A stretch of 64,000 nucleotides of DNA from Mucilaginibacter segetis (GTDB lineage: Bacteria; Bacteroidota; Bacteroidia; Sphingobacteriales; Sphingobacteriaceae), in the NCBI RefSeq assembly GCF_016522075.1, contig NZ_JAEHFW010000003.1, positions 496,001 to 560,000 of the forward strand. Reading direction: 5' to 3'. Both the position numbers and the translations under genes were made by a program. Positions 27,529-36,874 of this stretch are shown here, in pieces. How positions within the stretch are numbered: the first letter of the stretch is position 1; each line of letters opens with the position of its first letter. Below the pieces are notes generated by a model, which saw only the letters and a program-made list of their open reading frames with translations, was not told the origin of the DNA and made no database searches.

Positions 27529-28557
27529 GTGAAAAAATTATCGATAGTTGATATAGCCAATCATTTAAACGTATCTAAAACTACTGTTTCTTTCATTCTT
27601 AACGGTCGCGCACAGGAAAAGCGGATAGGGAAAGAATTAGTTGAACGAGTACAGAAGTTTGTAGATGAGGTTGGTTATAAACCAAATTCGCTGGCCAAAA
27701 GCCTGCGCACCGGTAAGTCAAATATTATCGGTTTGATGGTTGAAGATATTTCCAATCCTTTCTTCGCGAGCATAGCGAGACTGATTGAAGACCGCGCCTA
27801 TAAAAATGGATATAAGATAATTTATTGCAGTACCGATAACGATACCCTGAAAACGCAGGAGCTTATTAATATGTTCAGGGACAGGCATGTTGATGGTTAT
27901 ATTATTGCCCCGCCGGAGGGTATTGAAGGTGATATTGACGAATTGTTAAAAGATGGAATGCCGGTTGTTTTATTTGACAGGCACTTACCCAATGTATTAA
28001 CGGATTATGTGGAGATAGATAATTTATACAGCACTTATAATGCTGCCCGCCATTTAATACAGCAAGGTTACAAAAATATAGGCTTCGTTACGTTCTCTTC
28101 CTCACAAACACAAATGACGGCTCGTATGAAAGGTTATAAGGATGCCTTAAAAGAAAGCGGACTTAAACCAATAATACAGGAAATAGTATTTAATCAGAAC
28201 GAAGAGTTTATTATAAAGCCTATTACTACCTTCCTTAAAAAACATAAAGAGCTTGACGCGGTTATTTTTGGCACCAATCACGTTGGCACATGCGGATTAA
28301 AGGTTATAAACAGCATGGGTATCAAAGTGCCGGAAGATCTCGCGGTAGTATCTTTTGATGATTATGACGTGTTTCAGCTTTTCTCGCCGTCGGTAACGGC
28401 CATCGCTCAGCCAATAGAGGAAATAGCCGACAAAGTGATCACCGTTTTGTTGAATAAACTTAACTCATCAGTTAACGGCAAAGAGCCACAGGCTATTGTT
28501 TTAAAAACCGAACTGAATATAAGAGATTCATCAAAAATGACAGCCAACGTAATATAG
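27529..28557 (+). CDS. LacI/GalR-family transcriptional regulator of the PUL
   Basis: 342-aa regulator with GTG start. The N-terminal helix-turn-helix (KLSIVDIANHLNVSKTTVSFILNG, residues 2-25) is followed by the hinge region (GYKPNSLAKSLRTGKSNIIGL) and a periplasmic-binding-protein-like sensor domain (VEDISNPFFASIARLIEDRA, VVSFDDYDVFQLFSPSVTAIAQP). The ligand is probably a mono- or small oligosaccharide from the glycan; it is not identifiable from sequence. It is the only regulator in the locus, and six similar palindromes occur at promoters of the locus including its own. The default model is repression relieved by sugar, but LacI-type activators exist. A perfect-stem terminator follows. Confidence 0.93.
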   Translation: MKKLSIVDIANHLNVSKTTVSFILNGRAQEKRIGKELVERVQKFVDEVGYKPNSLAKSLRTGKSNIIGLMVEDISNPFFASIARLIEDRAYKNGYKIIYCSTDNDTLKTQELINMFRDRHVDGYIIAPPEGIEGDIDELLKDGMPVVLFDRHLPNVLTDYVEIDNLYSTYNAARHLIQQGYKNIGFVTFSSSQTQMTARMKGYKDALKESGLKPIIQEIVFNQNEEFIIKPITTFLKKHKELDAVIFGTNHVGTCGLKVINSMGIKVPEDLAVVSFDDYDVFQLFSPSVTAIAQPIEEIADKVITVLLNKLNSSVNGKEPQAIVLKTELNIRDSSKMTANVI

Positions 28558-28568
28558 CAGATATAAAT

Positions 28569-28602
28569 ACCGGGAGTTAGGTGATCCTAACTCCCGGTAA
28601 AT
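28569..28602. terminator. Terminator between convergent lacI-family gene and ychF
   Basis: A perfect 12-bp stem ACCGGGAGTTAG / CTAACTCCCGGT with a 6-nt loop. It can serve the plus-strand regulator and the minus-strand ychF. It also marks the boundary of the PUL. Confidence 0.8.
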
Positions 28603-28611
28603 AATAATGTG

Positions 28612-29715
28612 TTATACATTAAACCTGAAGTGCATAATATCTCCGTCTTCCACCACATAGGTTTTACCTTCTATACCCAATTTGCCGTTCTCTTTTATTG
28701 CCGCTTCCGAGCCGTTAAAATGTACAAAGTCCTCATACTTTATAACCTCCGCACGTATAAATCCTTTTTCAAAATCAGTATGTATAACACCTGCAGCCTG
28801 TGGTGCGGTAAAACCTTTAGTGATGGTCCATGCGCGCACTTCCTGTACACCCGCGGTAAAGTAAGTGGCCAGGTTAAGTAACTTGTAAGCTGCTTTTATA
28901 AGTTTATTAACGCCCGACTCCGTTAACCCCAGATCATTCAGAAACTCCTGACGTTCTTCATAAGTCTCTAATTGAGCGATCTCTGATTCTATCTGCGCAG
29001 ATATAACCAGTACTTCGGCGCCTTCTTCCTTAGCTACTGCTCTAACTTTTTCTACGTAATCGTTTCCTGTAATAACTGATGCTTCATCAACATTGCATAC
29101 ATACATTACAGGTTTAGCGGTAAGCAGCCATATATCTTCAATGTATTCCTTATCTTCTTCTGCTACGGGTGCAGTACGGGCAGATTTCCCTTCCAACAAA
29201 TGATTACGGTATATGGTCAGTACATCATATGTTTTTTTAGCTTCTTTATCGCCGCCCGTTTTGGCCATTTTTTCAACCTTCTGGATCTTCTTTTCTATCG
29301 AATCCAGATCCTTTAACTGTAATTCGGTATCAATGATTTCTTTATCGCGTATAGGGTTAACCGAGCCATCAACGTGAATCACATTATCGTTATCAAAACA
29401 ACGCAGAACATGCAATATGGCGTTGGTAGCGCGGATGTTAGCTAAAAACTGATTACCCAAACCTTCGCCTTTGCTGGCACCTTTAACAAGGCCCGCAATA
29501 TCTACTATCTCAATAACGTTAGGCACCACGTTTTTCGGATTAACGATCTCTGTAAGCTTGGTCAGCCGCTCATCCGGAACAGTAATTACGCCTACATTTG
29601 GCTCAATAGTACAGAACGGAAAATTGGCAGCCTGTGCCTTAGCATTTGATAAACAGTTAAAAAGTGTCGACTTACCTACATTCGGTAAACCAACTATACC
29701 ACATTGTAAACCCAT
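28612..29715 (-). CDS. ychF: Ribosome-binding ATPase YchF (OLA1 family)
   Basis: 367-aa P-loop NTPase of the Obg/YchF group. It has the P-loop GLPNVGKS (residues 9-16), DIAGLVKGASKGEGLGNQFL (switch/G3 region), and NVDE in place of the NKxD specificity motif, the hallmark of ATP preference in this family. A coiled-coil insert follows, and a C-terminal TGS domain contains VRAWTITKGFTAPQAAGVIHTDFEKGFIRAEV. YchF associates with ribosomes and stress responses. The length matches the family (363 aa in E. coli). It is transcribed alone, convergent with the PUL regulator and divergent from mgtE. Confidence 0.97.
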   Translation of the reverse strand: MGLQCGIVGLPNVGKSTLFNCLSNAKAQAANFPFCTIEPNVGVITVPDERLTKLTEIVNPKNVVPNVIEIVDIAGLVKGASKGEGLGNQFLANIRATNAILHVLRCFDNDNVIHVDGSVNPIRDKEIIDTELQLKDLDSIEKKIQKVEKMAKTGGDKEAKKTYDVLTIYRNHLLEGKSARTAPVAEEDKEYIEDIWLLTAKPVMYVCNVDEASVITGNDYVEKVRAVAKEEGAEVLVISAQIESEIAQLETYEERQEFLNDLGLTESGVNKLIKAAYKLLNLATYFTAGVQEVRAWTITKGFTAPQAAGVIHTDFEKGFIRAEVIKYEDFVHFNGSEAAIKENGKLGIEGKTYVVEDGDIMHFRFNV

Positions 29716-29914
29716 TTTTTTTATTTTTTTGAATCACGAACCCGGAAACAGAAGTCAAAAAGAGCGTTTTGTTCCTGGCTCCTATATTGCTGCCTCTTTT
29801 TAAAGCCGCAAAGATAACAGAAAAAACTACCTTATCTTTTGAAAAAATAAACGACTTTTGCCAGCGTTACTACGCTATGCAGCATATTACTCACATGTAA
29901 AAACGTTATATTTT

Positions 29915-31285
29915 ATGGAAGAAATGGTTGAGCAAATAGAATTGTTATTGGAACAGGAAGACACCGTACAACTACAGGATTATTTGAACAACCTTAACAT
30001 ATCTGACGTTGAACACCTTATTGATGAATTTCCCGAGCACGGTCCGCTGTTTATAGAAACCCTGTCACTTAACAGGGCCGTTAATGTGTTCCGGATACTG
30101 GATTTTCCTACTCAGGAGCGTATTTTAAAAAAACTTTCAGGCCAAAGGGTAAGCGATATTATTGTTGAGTTACCACCCGATGACCGTACCGCTTTTTTTA
30201 GCGAATTGCATGGTGACGCGGTTAAAACACTGATATTACACCTTTCACCTGCCGACCGTAAGGAAGCCCTGTCATTACTTGGATACGACGAATACAGCGT
30301 AGGGCGTATGATGACCCCCGACTATGTTGCCGTTAAAAAGAACTGGGATGTTAACCGGGTATTATCGCACATACGCCGCTACGGCAAAAACTCGGAAACC
30401 ATTGATGTAATTTATGTGATAGACGAAAATGGTGTATTGTTAGATGATATACGCATACGCGATATATTATTGGTAACACCCGAAACAAAGGTAAGAGACC
30501 TGATGGATGGCCGGCTGATAGCGCTTAGCGCGGCAAGTCCGCAGGAAGAAGCCATTAATGTTTTCAGGATGAATAACCGTACCGCGCTGCCTGTTACCGA
30601 TGATGACGATATACTGCTGGGCATTGTTACTGTTGATGATATTTTATGGATAGCTAACGAAGAGTACACCGAGGACATCCAGAAAATAGGGGGTACCGAG
30701 GCTTTAGACGAACCTTACCTGGATATCAACCTTTTCAGGCTGGTAAAAAAGCGGGTAGGGTGGCTTATTATCTTATTTTTGGGCGAAATGCTTACAGCTA
30801 CCGCTATGGGCTTTTTTGAGCACGCTATTGAAAAGGCCGTTGTATTAGCATTGTTTATTCCATTGATTATCTCCAGCGGGGGTAACAGCGGTTCACAGGC
30901 ATCAACATTAATAATACAAGCTATGGCCTTAGGCGAAGTTACCATTGCCGACTGGTGGCGGGTTATGCGCCGCGAAATTATATCAGGCCTTATGCTGGGG
31001 GTAACACTCGGACTAATAGGATTTTTCCGTATTGCAGTATTTAGCATGTTTAGTACATTGTATGGGCCGCATTGGCCACTGTTAGGGCTAACTATAGGGT
31101 TTTCTTTAGTAGGAGTTGTGCTATGGGGCTCGTTAGCCGGTTCAATGCTACCGCTGTTACTTAAAAAATTAGGGGCCGACCCGGCTACATCATCTGCACC
31201 TTTTGTGGCAACATTGGTTGATGTTACCGGCCTTATCATCTATTTTACAATAGCCGTTATTATAATGCAGGGTGTTTTACTTTAA
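29915..31285 (+). CDS. mgtE: Magnesium transporter MgtE
   Basis: 456 aa from the ATG at 29915, preferred over an upstream ATG (29858) because it gives the family N terminus (MEEMVEQIELLLEQEDTVQL) and usual length. Order: cytosolic MgtE N-domain (to about 130) with ELPPDDRTAFFSELHG, a tandem CBS pair (about 130-255) starting at VGRMMTPDYVAV, and a five-helix membrane domain (about 285-456) with ISSGGNSGSQASTLIIQAMALGE, the conserved pore-region motif. MgtE is a Mg2+ channel gated by cytosolic Mg2+ at the N and CBS domains. It is divergent from ychF. Confidence 0.96.
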   Translation: MEEMVEQIELLLEQEDTVQLQDYLNNLNISDVEHLIDEFPEHGPLFIETLSLNRAVNVFRILDFPTQERILKKLSGQRVSDIIVELPPDDRTAFFSELHGDAVKTLILHLSPADRKEALSLLGYDEYSVGRMMTPDYVAVKKNWDVNRVLSHIRRYGKNSETIDVIYVIDENGVLLDDIRIRDILLVTPETKVRDLMDGRLIALSAASPQEEAINVFRMNNRTALPVTDDDDILLGIVTVDDILWIANEEYTEDIQKIGGTEALDEPYLDINLFRLVKKRVGWLIILFLGEMLTATAMGFFEHAIEKAVVLALFIPLIISSGGNSGSQASTLIIQAMALGEVTIADWWRVMRREIISGLMLGVTLGLIGFFRIAVFSMFSTLYGPHWPLLGLTIGFSLVGVVLWGSLAGSMLPLLLKKLGADPATSSAPFVATLVDVTGLIIYFTIAVIIMQGVLL

Positions 31286-31346
31286 AAATTGTTGTTTGAT
31301 TTTTAATAGTTTTTATCTTTATGGAAATTAAAACTTAAACCAAACA

Positions 31347-31832
31347 ATGGAAATTAACGAAGAATTTACGCAGCCCGAAGCTGAGAAGGGTATGCTTTTA
31401 ACCAACGAATCTCAGTATTATTTACAACAAGCCGGTAAATGGGCTAACTTTTTAGGGATTGTTGGTTTTGTAATGACGGGTTTTATACTGTTATTATCAT
31501 TATTTATAGGTGCCATATTCTCAAAAATGGGAAGTATGCCAAATTCTGGAATGCCTTATGGTGCTGGTATGGGAGGTTTTATGACCGTTTTTTATATCCT
31601 CATAGCCATATTTAATTTCTTTTTTTCGCTTTATCTGTATCAGTTTGGCAGTCGTATAAAAGATGGTATATCATATAATGATGCCGAAAAAGCTAACTCC
31701 GCTTTTGTAAAACTTAAATCGTTTTTTAAGCTATGGGGAATTACTACAATAGTAATAATCATATTATATGCGCTGTTTTTTATAACTATGTTAATAGGGG
31801 GCCTCGGTTTAGCCGCGCTTATGGGCCATTAA
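31347..31832 (+). CDS. DUF5362-like small membrane protein
   Basis: 161-aa protein with about three transmembrane segments (around 32-58, 76-98, 125-155). The start LTNESQYYLQQAGKWANFLGIVGF matches what I recall of DUF5362 proteins in Bacteroidota. A Gly/Met-rich loop (MGSMPNSGMPYGAGMGG) lies between the first two helices. No function is known. It stands 62 nt after mgtE and is followed directly by a strong terminator. Confidence 0.7.
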   Translation: MEINEEFTQPEAEKGMLLTNESQYYLQQAGKWANFLGIVGFVMTGFILLLSLFIGAIFSKMGSMPNSGMPYGAGMGGFMTVFYILIAIFNFFFSLYLYQFGSRIKDGISYNDAEKANSAFVKLKSFFKLWGITTIVIIILYALFFITMLIGGLGLAALMGH

Positions 31833-31838
31833 TAAAAA

Positions 31839-31864
31839 ATCCCCCGCCGGTTAAGGTGGGGGAT
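31839..31864. terminator. Bidirectional-looking terminator
   Basis: Stem ATCCCCCGCC / GGTGGGGGAT with one G-T pair and loop GGTTAA. It is preceded by A's and lies between convergent genes (DUF5362 on plus, DUF3276 on minus). Confidence 0.75.
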
Positions 31865-31886
31865 ATATTCAGTTTTATAAATTTCT

Positions 31887-32207
31887 TTAAAAAGTAAAAT
31901 CTTCATCAGCTTTGGCTACCGCCGGTGCTTCAGAAAATTCGTAGCGTTTTTCAACTACTTCCTGGTGTTCTTTAATATAGTCAACGGTGTCTTTCAATCC
32001 TTCGGCAAACTTTTCAAAATCTTCTTTATACAAAAATATTTTGTGTTTAATAAATACACCGTCTTCCAAACGCTTTTTACTTTCGGTAATAGTTACATAA
32101 TAATCGTTTGATCTTGTGGCTTTTACATCAAAAAAATAAGTCCGCTTCCCTGCTCTAACCTTCTTTGAGTAAACCTCTTCACGCTCTCTGTTGTCAAAAT
32201 CTCCCAT
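31887..32207 (-). CDS. DUF3276 / PUR-alpha-like DNA/RNA-binding protein
   Basis: 106-aa protein with the conserved core EVYSKKVRAGKRTYFFDVKATRSNDYYVTITESKK and HKIFLYKEDFEKFAEGL, matching the DUF3276 family, whose fold is that of PUR-alpha nucleic-acid-binding proteins. Length and architecture are complete. Its cellular role in Bacteroidota is not established. It lies on the minus strand downstream of the ABC exporter, about 120 nt away, and may be read from its own promoter. Confidence 0.88.
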   Translation of the reverse strand: MGDFDNREREEVYSKKVRAGKRTYFFDVKATRSNDYYVTITESKKRLEDGVFIKHKIFLYKEDFEKFAEGLKDTVDYIKEHQEVVEKRYEFSEAPAVAKADEDFTF

Positions 32208-32330
32208 ATAGTTTTTTTTATCGTAATAGTTTTGGTTGGCATAAATATAAAGATTTTTTTAAATGTTAAGTGTTAATTATAATTTAATTACACTTTTTCT
32301 TTATGGTTGATATATGCCGCTTAGCCACCT

Positions 32331-34118
32331 TTATACGCTCTCCTCTTCTTCCAGTAATTGTTTTTCGTAGAGTTCAAAATAGGCACTCTTTAAATTTAAA
32401 AGTTGGTTATGGGTGCCTTGTTCAACAATTTCACCATTATCCATTACCAGTATTTTGTCAGCATTTTTTATGGTGGAAATACGGTGCGAAATTATAATAC
32501 TTGTTTTCCCCTGCATAATATTTCCAAGGTTATTTAATATTTCCTCTTCCGTGCGGGTATCAACAGCCGAAAGGCAGTCGTCAAAAATAAGCACCTGTGG
32601 CTGCTTAACAATAGCCCTGGCTATACTAACCCTTTGTTTTTGCCCGCCGGATAGTGTTACACCGCGTTCGCCTATAAGCGTATCAAAGCCATTTTCCAAC
32701 TCCATAATATTGTTATAAACCGCCGCGTTTTTGGCCGCCTGTTCAACCTTGGGCATATCCATTACATCAGCACTAAAGGCAATATTACGTGATATCGTAT
32801 CTGAAAAAAGGAATACCTCCTGCGCTACAAAACCTATCTGAGAGCGATAATCATCCAAATTGAGTTGATCAACCGGGGTGCCATCAATTAATATTTGTCC
32901 TGTTACGGTATCATACATGCGTAATATTAAATTAGCTACGGTAGATTTACCCGAGCCTGTACGGCCGATTATAGCAATCATTTGACCCGGGTTTGCAGTA
33001 AAGGAAACGTTTTTAAGTGCTTTAATGCCTGTATCCGGATAAATGAAAGATATGTCACGAAATTCAATTTTACCGGCAATGGTTTGTGCAGGCGCCGCAG
33101 GAGAAATGATCTCTGATTTTTGATGTAAAAACTCGTTGATCCGCTTTTGCGATGCTGCCGCCCGCTGTATAAGTGATGTTACCCAACCCAGGGCAATAAC
33201 CGGGAAAGTAAGCATGTTAAGGTAAACAATAAATTCGGCTATATTACCGGGGGTAATGTTACCCTTCATTACTTCAATGCCTCCAATATACATGGTAATA
33301 ACGTTGCTTAAACCCACCAGTAATAACATTAGCGGATAAAACATGGCCTGCACCTTTACCATTGCCATGGAATGGCCCTTATAAGTTTCGCTTTCGTCCG
33401 CAAACGTTTTACGTACAAACTTTTCACGTACGTATGATTTGATGACCCTGATACCCGAAAAATTCTCCTGAACAAAGCTGGAAAGTATAGATAACCGTTG
33501 TTGTATCTGCTCGCTGCGGAAATTGATGACATCGTTAACGTAAAAAATTATTACCGCCAGTATGGGTAATGGCAATACCGAAAAAATCGCCAATGTTACG
33601 TTAACCCTCAGCATGGCATATATCACCAGTATAAAAAGAATAACCGTGTTAATGGTATACATTATACCGGGCCCCAGGTACATGCGCACCCTGCTTACAT
33701 CTTCTGTTACACGGTTCATCAGATCACCGGTATTGTGCCTGCGGTAAAATGCGAGAGAAAGTTGTTGATAGTGATTATAGATCTCATTCTTAAGGTCGAA
33801 CTCAATATGCCGCGACATCAGAATGATGGTTTGCCGCATAAAAAACAAGAATAATCCGCGTAACAGTGCCAGTATTAAAACCAGTATCCCAAACAACATC
33901 AGGCTGGAGCCAAAAATATCATAAATAATACTTTGCCTGTTAAACCCGGCAAATAGTTGGAAAACACCAATGTTTTCAGTTACCAGGTCAAAAGCTACAC
34001 GTATAACCTGGGCAGGCAGTACAGCGAATATGTTGGATATGATAACGAACAGCACACCCGGAACAAGCCTCCAACGGTATTTTAAAAAAAATTTATTAAG
34101 GTATGCGAGTTCTTTCAT
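32331..34118 (-). CDS. ABC exporter, MsbA/MdlB-type half-transporter
   Basis: 595 aa from the ATG at 34118; the upstream in-frame ATG (34148) adds ten residues of no family value. A six-helix type IV (ABCB-like) membrane domain (about 1-310) precedes an ATPase domain (about 340-590) with Walker A GRTGSGKST, signature LSGGQKQR, Walker B VLIFDDCLSAVD and the switch His in ISHRIST. The residue after the Walker B Asp is Asp rather than the catalytic Glu (FDD instead of LDE), as seen in some subunits of heterodimeric exporters. It probably exports lipid or hydrophobic compounds. No partner subunit lies next to it. Confidence 0.9.
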   Translation of the reverse strand: MKELAYLNKFFLKYRWRLVPGVLFVIISNIFAVLPAQVIRVAFDLVTENIGVFQLFAGFNRQSIIYDIFGSSLMLFGILVLILALLRGLFLFFMRQTIILMSRHIEFDLKNEIYNHYQQLSLAFYRRHNTGDLMNRVTEDVSRVRMYLGPGIMYTINTVILFILVIYAMLRVNVTLAIFSVLPLPILAVIIFYVNDVINFRSEQIQQRLSILSSFVQENFSGIRVIKSYVREKFVRKTFADESETYKGHSMAMVKVQAMFYPLMLLLVGLSNVITMYIGGIEVMKGNITPGNIAEFIVYLNMLTFPVIALGWVTSLIQRAAASQKRINEFLHQKSEIISPAAPAQTIAGKIEFRDISFIYPDTGIKALKNVSFTANPGQMIAIIGRTGSGKSTVANLILRMYDTVTGQILIDGTPVDQLNLDDYRSQIGFVAQEVFLFSDTISRNIAFSADVMDMPKVEQAAKNAAVYNNIMELENGFDTLIGERGVTLSGGQKQRVSIARAIVKQPQVLIFDDCLSAVDTRTEEEILNNLGNIMQGKTSIIISHRISTIKNADKILVMDNGEIVEQGTHNQLLNLKSAYFELYEKQLLEEEESV

Positions 34119-34315
34119 GGGTAAAAATGAGCAGAAATATAAAGCCAAAAATACGGCAATGATATTTACAATACAAAGGAAGGGAGTTACATTTAAATGT
34201 CATAACAAAGGCGCTTATGATTATTACCGGGTAACTATTAAGCAAATACCTTTGTAGCAACCAAAAAAACATCTACTTTTGTAGTGCCGAAACATTTACA
34301 CTTTTCCGCTTCCTG

Positions 34316-35401
34316 ATGCAGTCTCAACAAACAACAGATAGTATTTTTAATCAGCTTGATACCTACGGTCATAAAAAGATAGTTTTTTGCAGCGACCCGG
34401 ATAGCGGTCTCAAAGCAATAATTGCTATACATGATACTACTTTAGGGCCGGCTTTAGGCGGTACACGGATGTGGGCTTATAAGACCGAAAAAGAGGCCTT
34501 GCATGATGTTCTCCGTCTTTCTAAAAGCATGACGTATAAATCGTCGATCGCCGGGCTTAACCTGGGGGGCGGTAAGGCGGTTATCATCGGCGACTCACGC
34601 CAAGACAAGACAGAAGCCCTGATGCGTAAGTTTGGCCGCTTTATTAAAAATCTTAACGGAGAATTTATTACAGCAGAGGATGTAGGTACCAATCCGCGCG
34701 ATATGGAATACATCCGTATGGAGACGGAGCATGTTACCGGCGTACCCGAAACTATTGGAGGCAGCGGCGATCCTTCGCCAATAACCGCAATGGGGGTATA
34801 CATGGGTATTAAAGCCTCCGTAAAGGAATTGTATGGTAATGATAGCATTACCGGAAAAACGGTTATTGTACAGGGTATTGGCCATGTAGGCGAGAATCTG
34901 GTTAAACTGCTCCGGGACGAGAACGCAAAGGTTTATGTAAGCGATATTAATGGTGAACGTACAAGGCAGGTGTCAAAAAAATACGGTGCTGAAGCGGTAT
35001 CTAATAATACCATATTTGACATTAACGCTGACATTTATTCACCTTGCGCGTTGGGAGCAACTATAAATACCCAAACCATTAATAAACTGCAATGCCGTAT
35101 TATTGCCGGTTCGGCCAATAACCAGTTGCAGGACGAAAAGGTGCACGGTCAAATGCTGTTGGAGAGGGGAATATTATTTGCGCCGGATTACGTAATAAAC
35201 GCCGGCGGTATAATTAACTGCTATTCGGAGTTAATGGGTTTCAGTAAAAAGCGTACCCTGCAGCTTACCGAAAATATTTACGAAGCAACCTTGAATGTTT
35301 TAAAGCTCTCTAAAGCCGAAAATATTTCTACCATTGATTCGGCAAACAAAATAGCCGAAAAACGTATTGCTGATATTAAGAAAGTAAAATCAACCTATTA
35401 A
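34316..35401 (+). CDS. Leucine dehydrogenase (Glu/Leu/Phe/Val dehydrogenase family)
   Basis: 361-aa NAD-dependent amino-acid dehydrogenase, likely reversible deamination of branched-chain amino acids. The substrate domain carries ALGGTRMW, MTYKSSIAGLNLGGGKAVI with lysines 75 and 87 spaced 12 apart as in Bacillus leucine dehydrogenase (Lys68/Lys80), and TAEDVGTNPRDMEYI. The Rossmann domain starts at TVIVQGIGHVGENLVKLL, followed by ALGATIN and IAGSANNQL. The length fits leucine dehydrogenase (about 365 aa) and not glutamate dehydrogenase (over 410). It is divergent from the ABC exporter and 45 nt before nusB. Confidence 0.93.
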   Translation: MQSQQTTDSIFNQLDTYGHKKIVFCSDPDSGLKAIIAIHDTTLGPALGGTRMWAYKTEKEALHDVLRLSKSMTYKSSIAGLNLGGGKAVIIGDSRQDKTEALMRKFGRFIKNLNGEFITAEDVGTNPRDMEYIRMETEHVTGVPETIGGSGDPSPITAMGVYMGIKASVKELYGNDSITGKTVIVQGIGHVGENLVKLLRDENAKVYVSDINGERTRQVSKKYGAEAVSNNTIFDINADIYSPCALGATINTQTINKLQCRIIAGSANNQLQDEKVHGQMLLERGILFAPDYVINAGGIINCYSELMGFSKKRTLQLTENIYEATLNVLKLSKAENISTIDSANKIAEKRIADIKKVKSTY

Positions 35402-35446
35402 TAATTTATAAAGCGGGTGGTAAACCCGATAATCGTTCTTACCAAC

Positions 35447-36394
35447 ATGTTAAACAGAAGGCACCTTAGGGTAAAAGTGTTACAATCGCTTTACGCGTTT
35501 CACCAGTCAGTTACAAAAGATATCAAGCATCACGAGAAGCAGTTGCTCAACAGCATAGATGAAGTGTTTGAGATGTATATATGGATGCTTTCGTTGATCA
35601 ACGAAGTAGTTGAATACACCGGCATAGACGCCCAGGAACGTGCAAATAAGCACTTACCCACGGCCGAAGATCTGAACGCTGATGTTAAATTATTAACCAA
35701 CAGGTTTATTACTTCCCTCAATCAAAATAAAGATTACTTAGCGGCGTTAAAAAAATATAAGGTTTCCTGGTCTTTTGATCCCGAACTGGCAAAGTCATTA
35801 TTTATAACCCTGAAAAAATCGCCGGAGTATGTTGCCTATCTCGAAAAAAAGGATGATACGCTGCATACCGATAAGGACATCATTAAATTCATATTTAAAA
35901 AGGTAATACTTAAGTCATCACTTGCAGAGCAGGTTTTTGAAGATAAATTTATTTACTGGCCGGTTGATAAGGAGGTGCTGCAGGCTTTGATAGCGAAAAC
36001 GTTTAAAAACTTTTCAAATGATGAACCGAAGCAAAACCATTTAGCCGAGGTAAGTGGCAACTGGGTGGAAGACAGGGAGTTTATTATAAACCTGTTTGAA
36101 CAAAGCATTCGTTACAATGATCCGTATCAGGAGCTTATTGCCGAAAAAACACAGAACTGGGAACCCGACCGCATTGCCATGATGGATACTTTATTAATGA
36201 AGATGGCTATTGTAGAATTTATTAATTTTAGCTCAATTCCGGTGAAGGTAACTATAAACGAATATCTGGAGATATCTAAGGAGTTTAGTACGCCTAAAAG
36301 TAATTCATTTATAAACGGTATCTTAGACAAGATTTTATTTGAACTTAAAGCCGATAATAAGATTAGAAAAATAGGCAGAGGATTAATAGAATAA
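35447..36394 (+). CDS. nusB: Transcription antitermination factor NusB (long Bacteroidota form)
   Basis: 315 aa from the ATG at 35447, chosen because MLNRRHLRVKVLQSLYAFHQS is the family start; an upstream GTG-type start would add only ten unrelated residues. The N-terminal half is a Bacteroidota-specific extension. The C-terminal part contains DRIAMMDTLLMKMAIVEFINFSSIPVKVTINEYLEISKEFSTPKSNSFINGILDKI, the recognisable NusB fold core. NusB with NusE (S10) binds boxA RNA in rRNA antitermination. It is the first gene of a tight string with a DUF1573 protein, yajC, ybbR and coaE. Confidence 0.93.
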   Translation: MLNRRHLRVKVLQSLYAFHQSVTKDIKHHEKQLLNSIDEVFEMYIWMLSLINEVVEYTGIDAQERANKHLPTAEDLNADVKLLTNRFITSLNQNKDYLAALKKYKVSWSFDPELAKSLFITLKKSPEYVAYLEKKDDTLHTDKDIIKFIFKKVILKSSLAEQVFEDKFIYWPVDKEVLQALIAKTFKNFSNDEPKQNHLAEVSGNWVEDREFIINLFEQSIRYNDPYQELIAEKTQNWEPDRIAMMDTLLMKMAIVEFINFSSIPVKVTINEYLEISKEFSTPKSNSFINGILDKILFELKADNKIRKIGRGLIE

Positions 36395-36402
36395 ATATAA
36401 AA

Positions 36403-36858
36403 ATGAAAAAGTTGTTTTTATGCACAGTAGTTGCTGGCTTGTTTTTTACAGCCTGCAACCAGGCCGGCGGTACAAATACCAACAAAGCCGACTCAACTAA
36501 CGCGGTAGCCGCCGATAGCGGAAATGTAAGTGCCACTAATGCGCCTGTAATGACATTTGAAAAAGAGACGCACGATTTTGGTAAAATTAAGCGTGGCGAA
36601 AAGGTTACCTATGGTTTTAAATTCACAAACACGGGAAAATCGCCGTTGATTATTAAAAACGCTGTTGCTTCTTGCGGCTGTACCGTGCCTGAATGGCCAA
36701 AAACCCCTGTTAAGCCAGGCGAAACTGCAACCATAAAAGTTACTTTCGACAGTACTTCAAAAATGGGTTTGCAGGATAAACAGATATTAATAACCGCCAA
36801 CACCAATCCGGCAGAAAACCGGGTGCATTTAATTGGCGAAGTATTAACAGCAAACTAA
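36403..36858 (+). CDS. DUF1573 lipoprotein
   Basis: 151-aa lipoprotein with lipobox FTAC (FFTACNQAGG). After a low-complexity Asn/Ala/Thr/Ser linker there is one DUF1573 Ig-like domain: FEKETHDFGKIKRGEKVTYGFKFTNTG, SCGCTVPEWPKTPVKPGE, and IKVTFDSTSKMG. The domain resembles ASPM-SPD-2-Hydin-type sandwiches and is very common in Bacteroidota envelopes. Exact function is unknown. It begins 8 nt after nusB and ends 16 nt before yajC, so it belongs to the same operon. Confidence 0.9.
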   Translation: MKKLFLCTVVAGLFFTACNQAGGTNTNKADSTNAVAADSGNVSATNAPVMTFEKETHDFGKIKRGEKVTYGFKFTNTGKSPLIIKNAVASCGCTVPEWPKTPVKPGETATIKVTFDSTSKMGLQDKQILITANTNPAENRVHLIGEVLTAN

Positions 36859-36874
36859 AAATTAAATTTTAAAA

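Noticed and set aside
30715..31239. 174-codon minus-strand frame
   Set aside because: Antisense shadow of the mgtE membrane domain.
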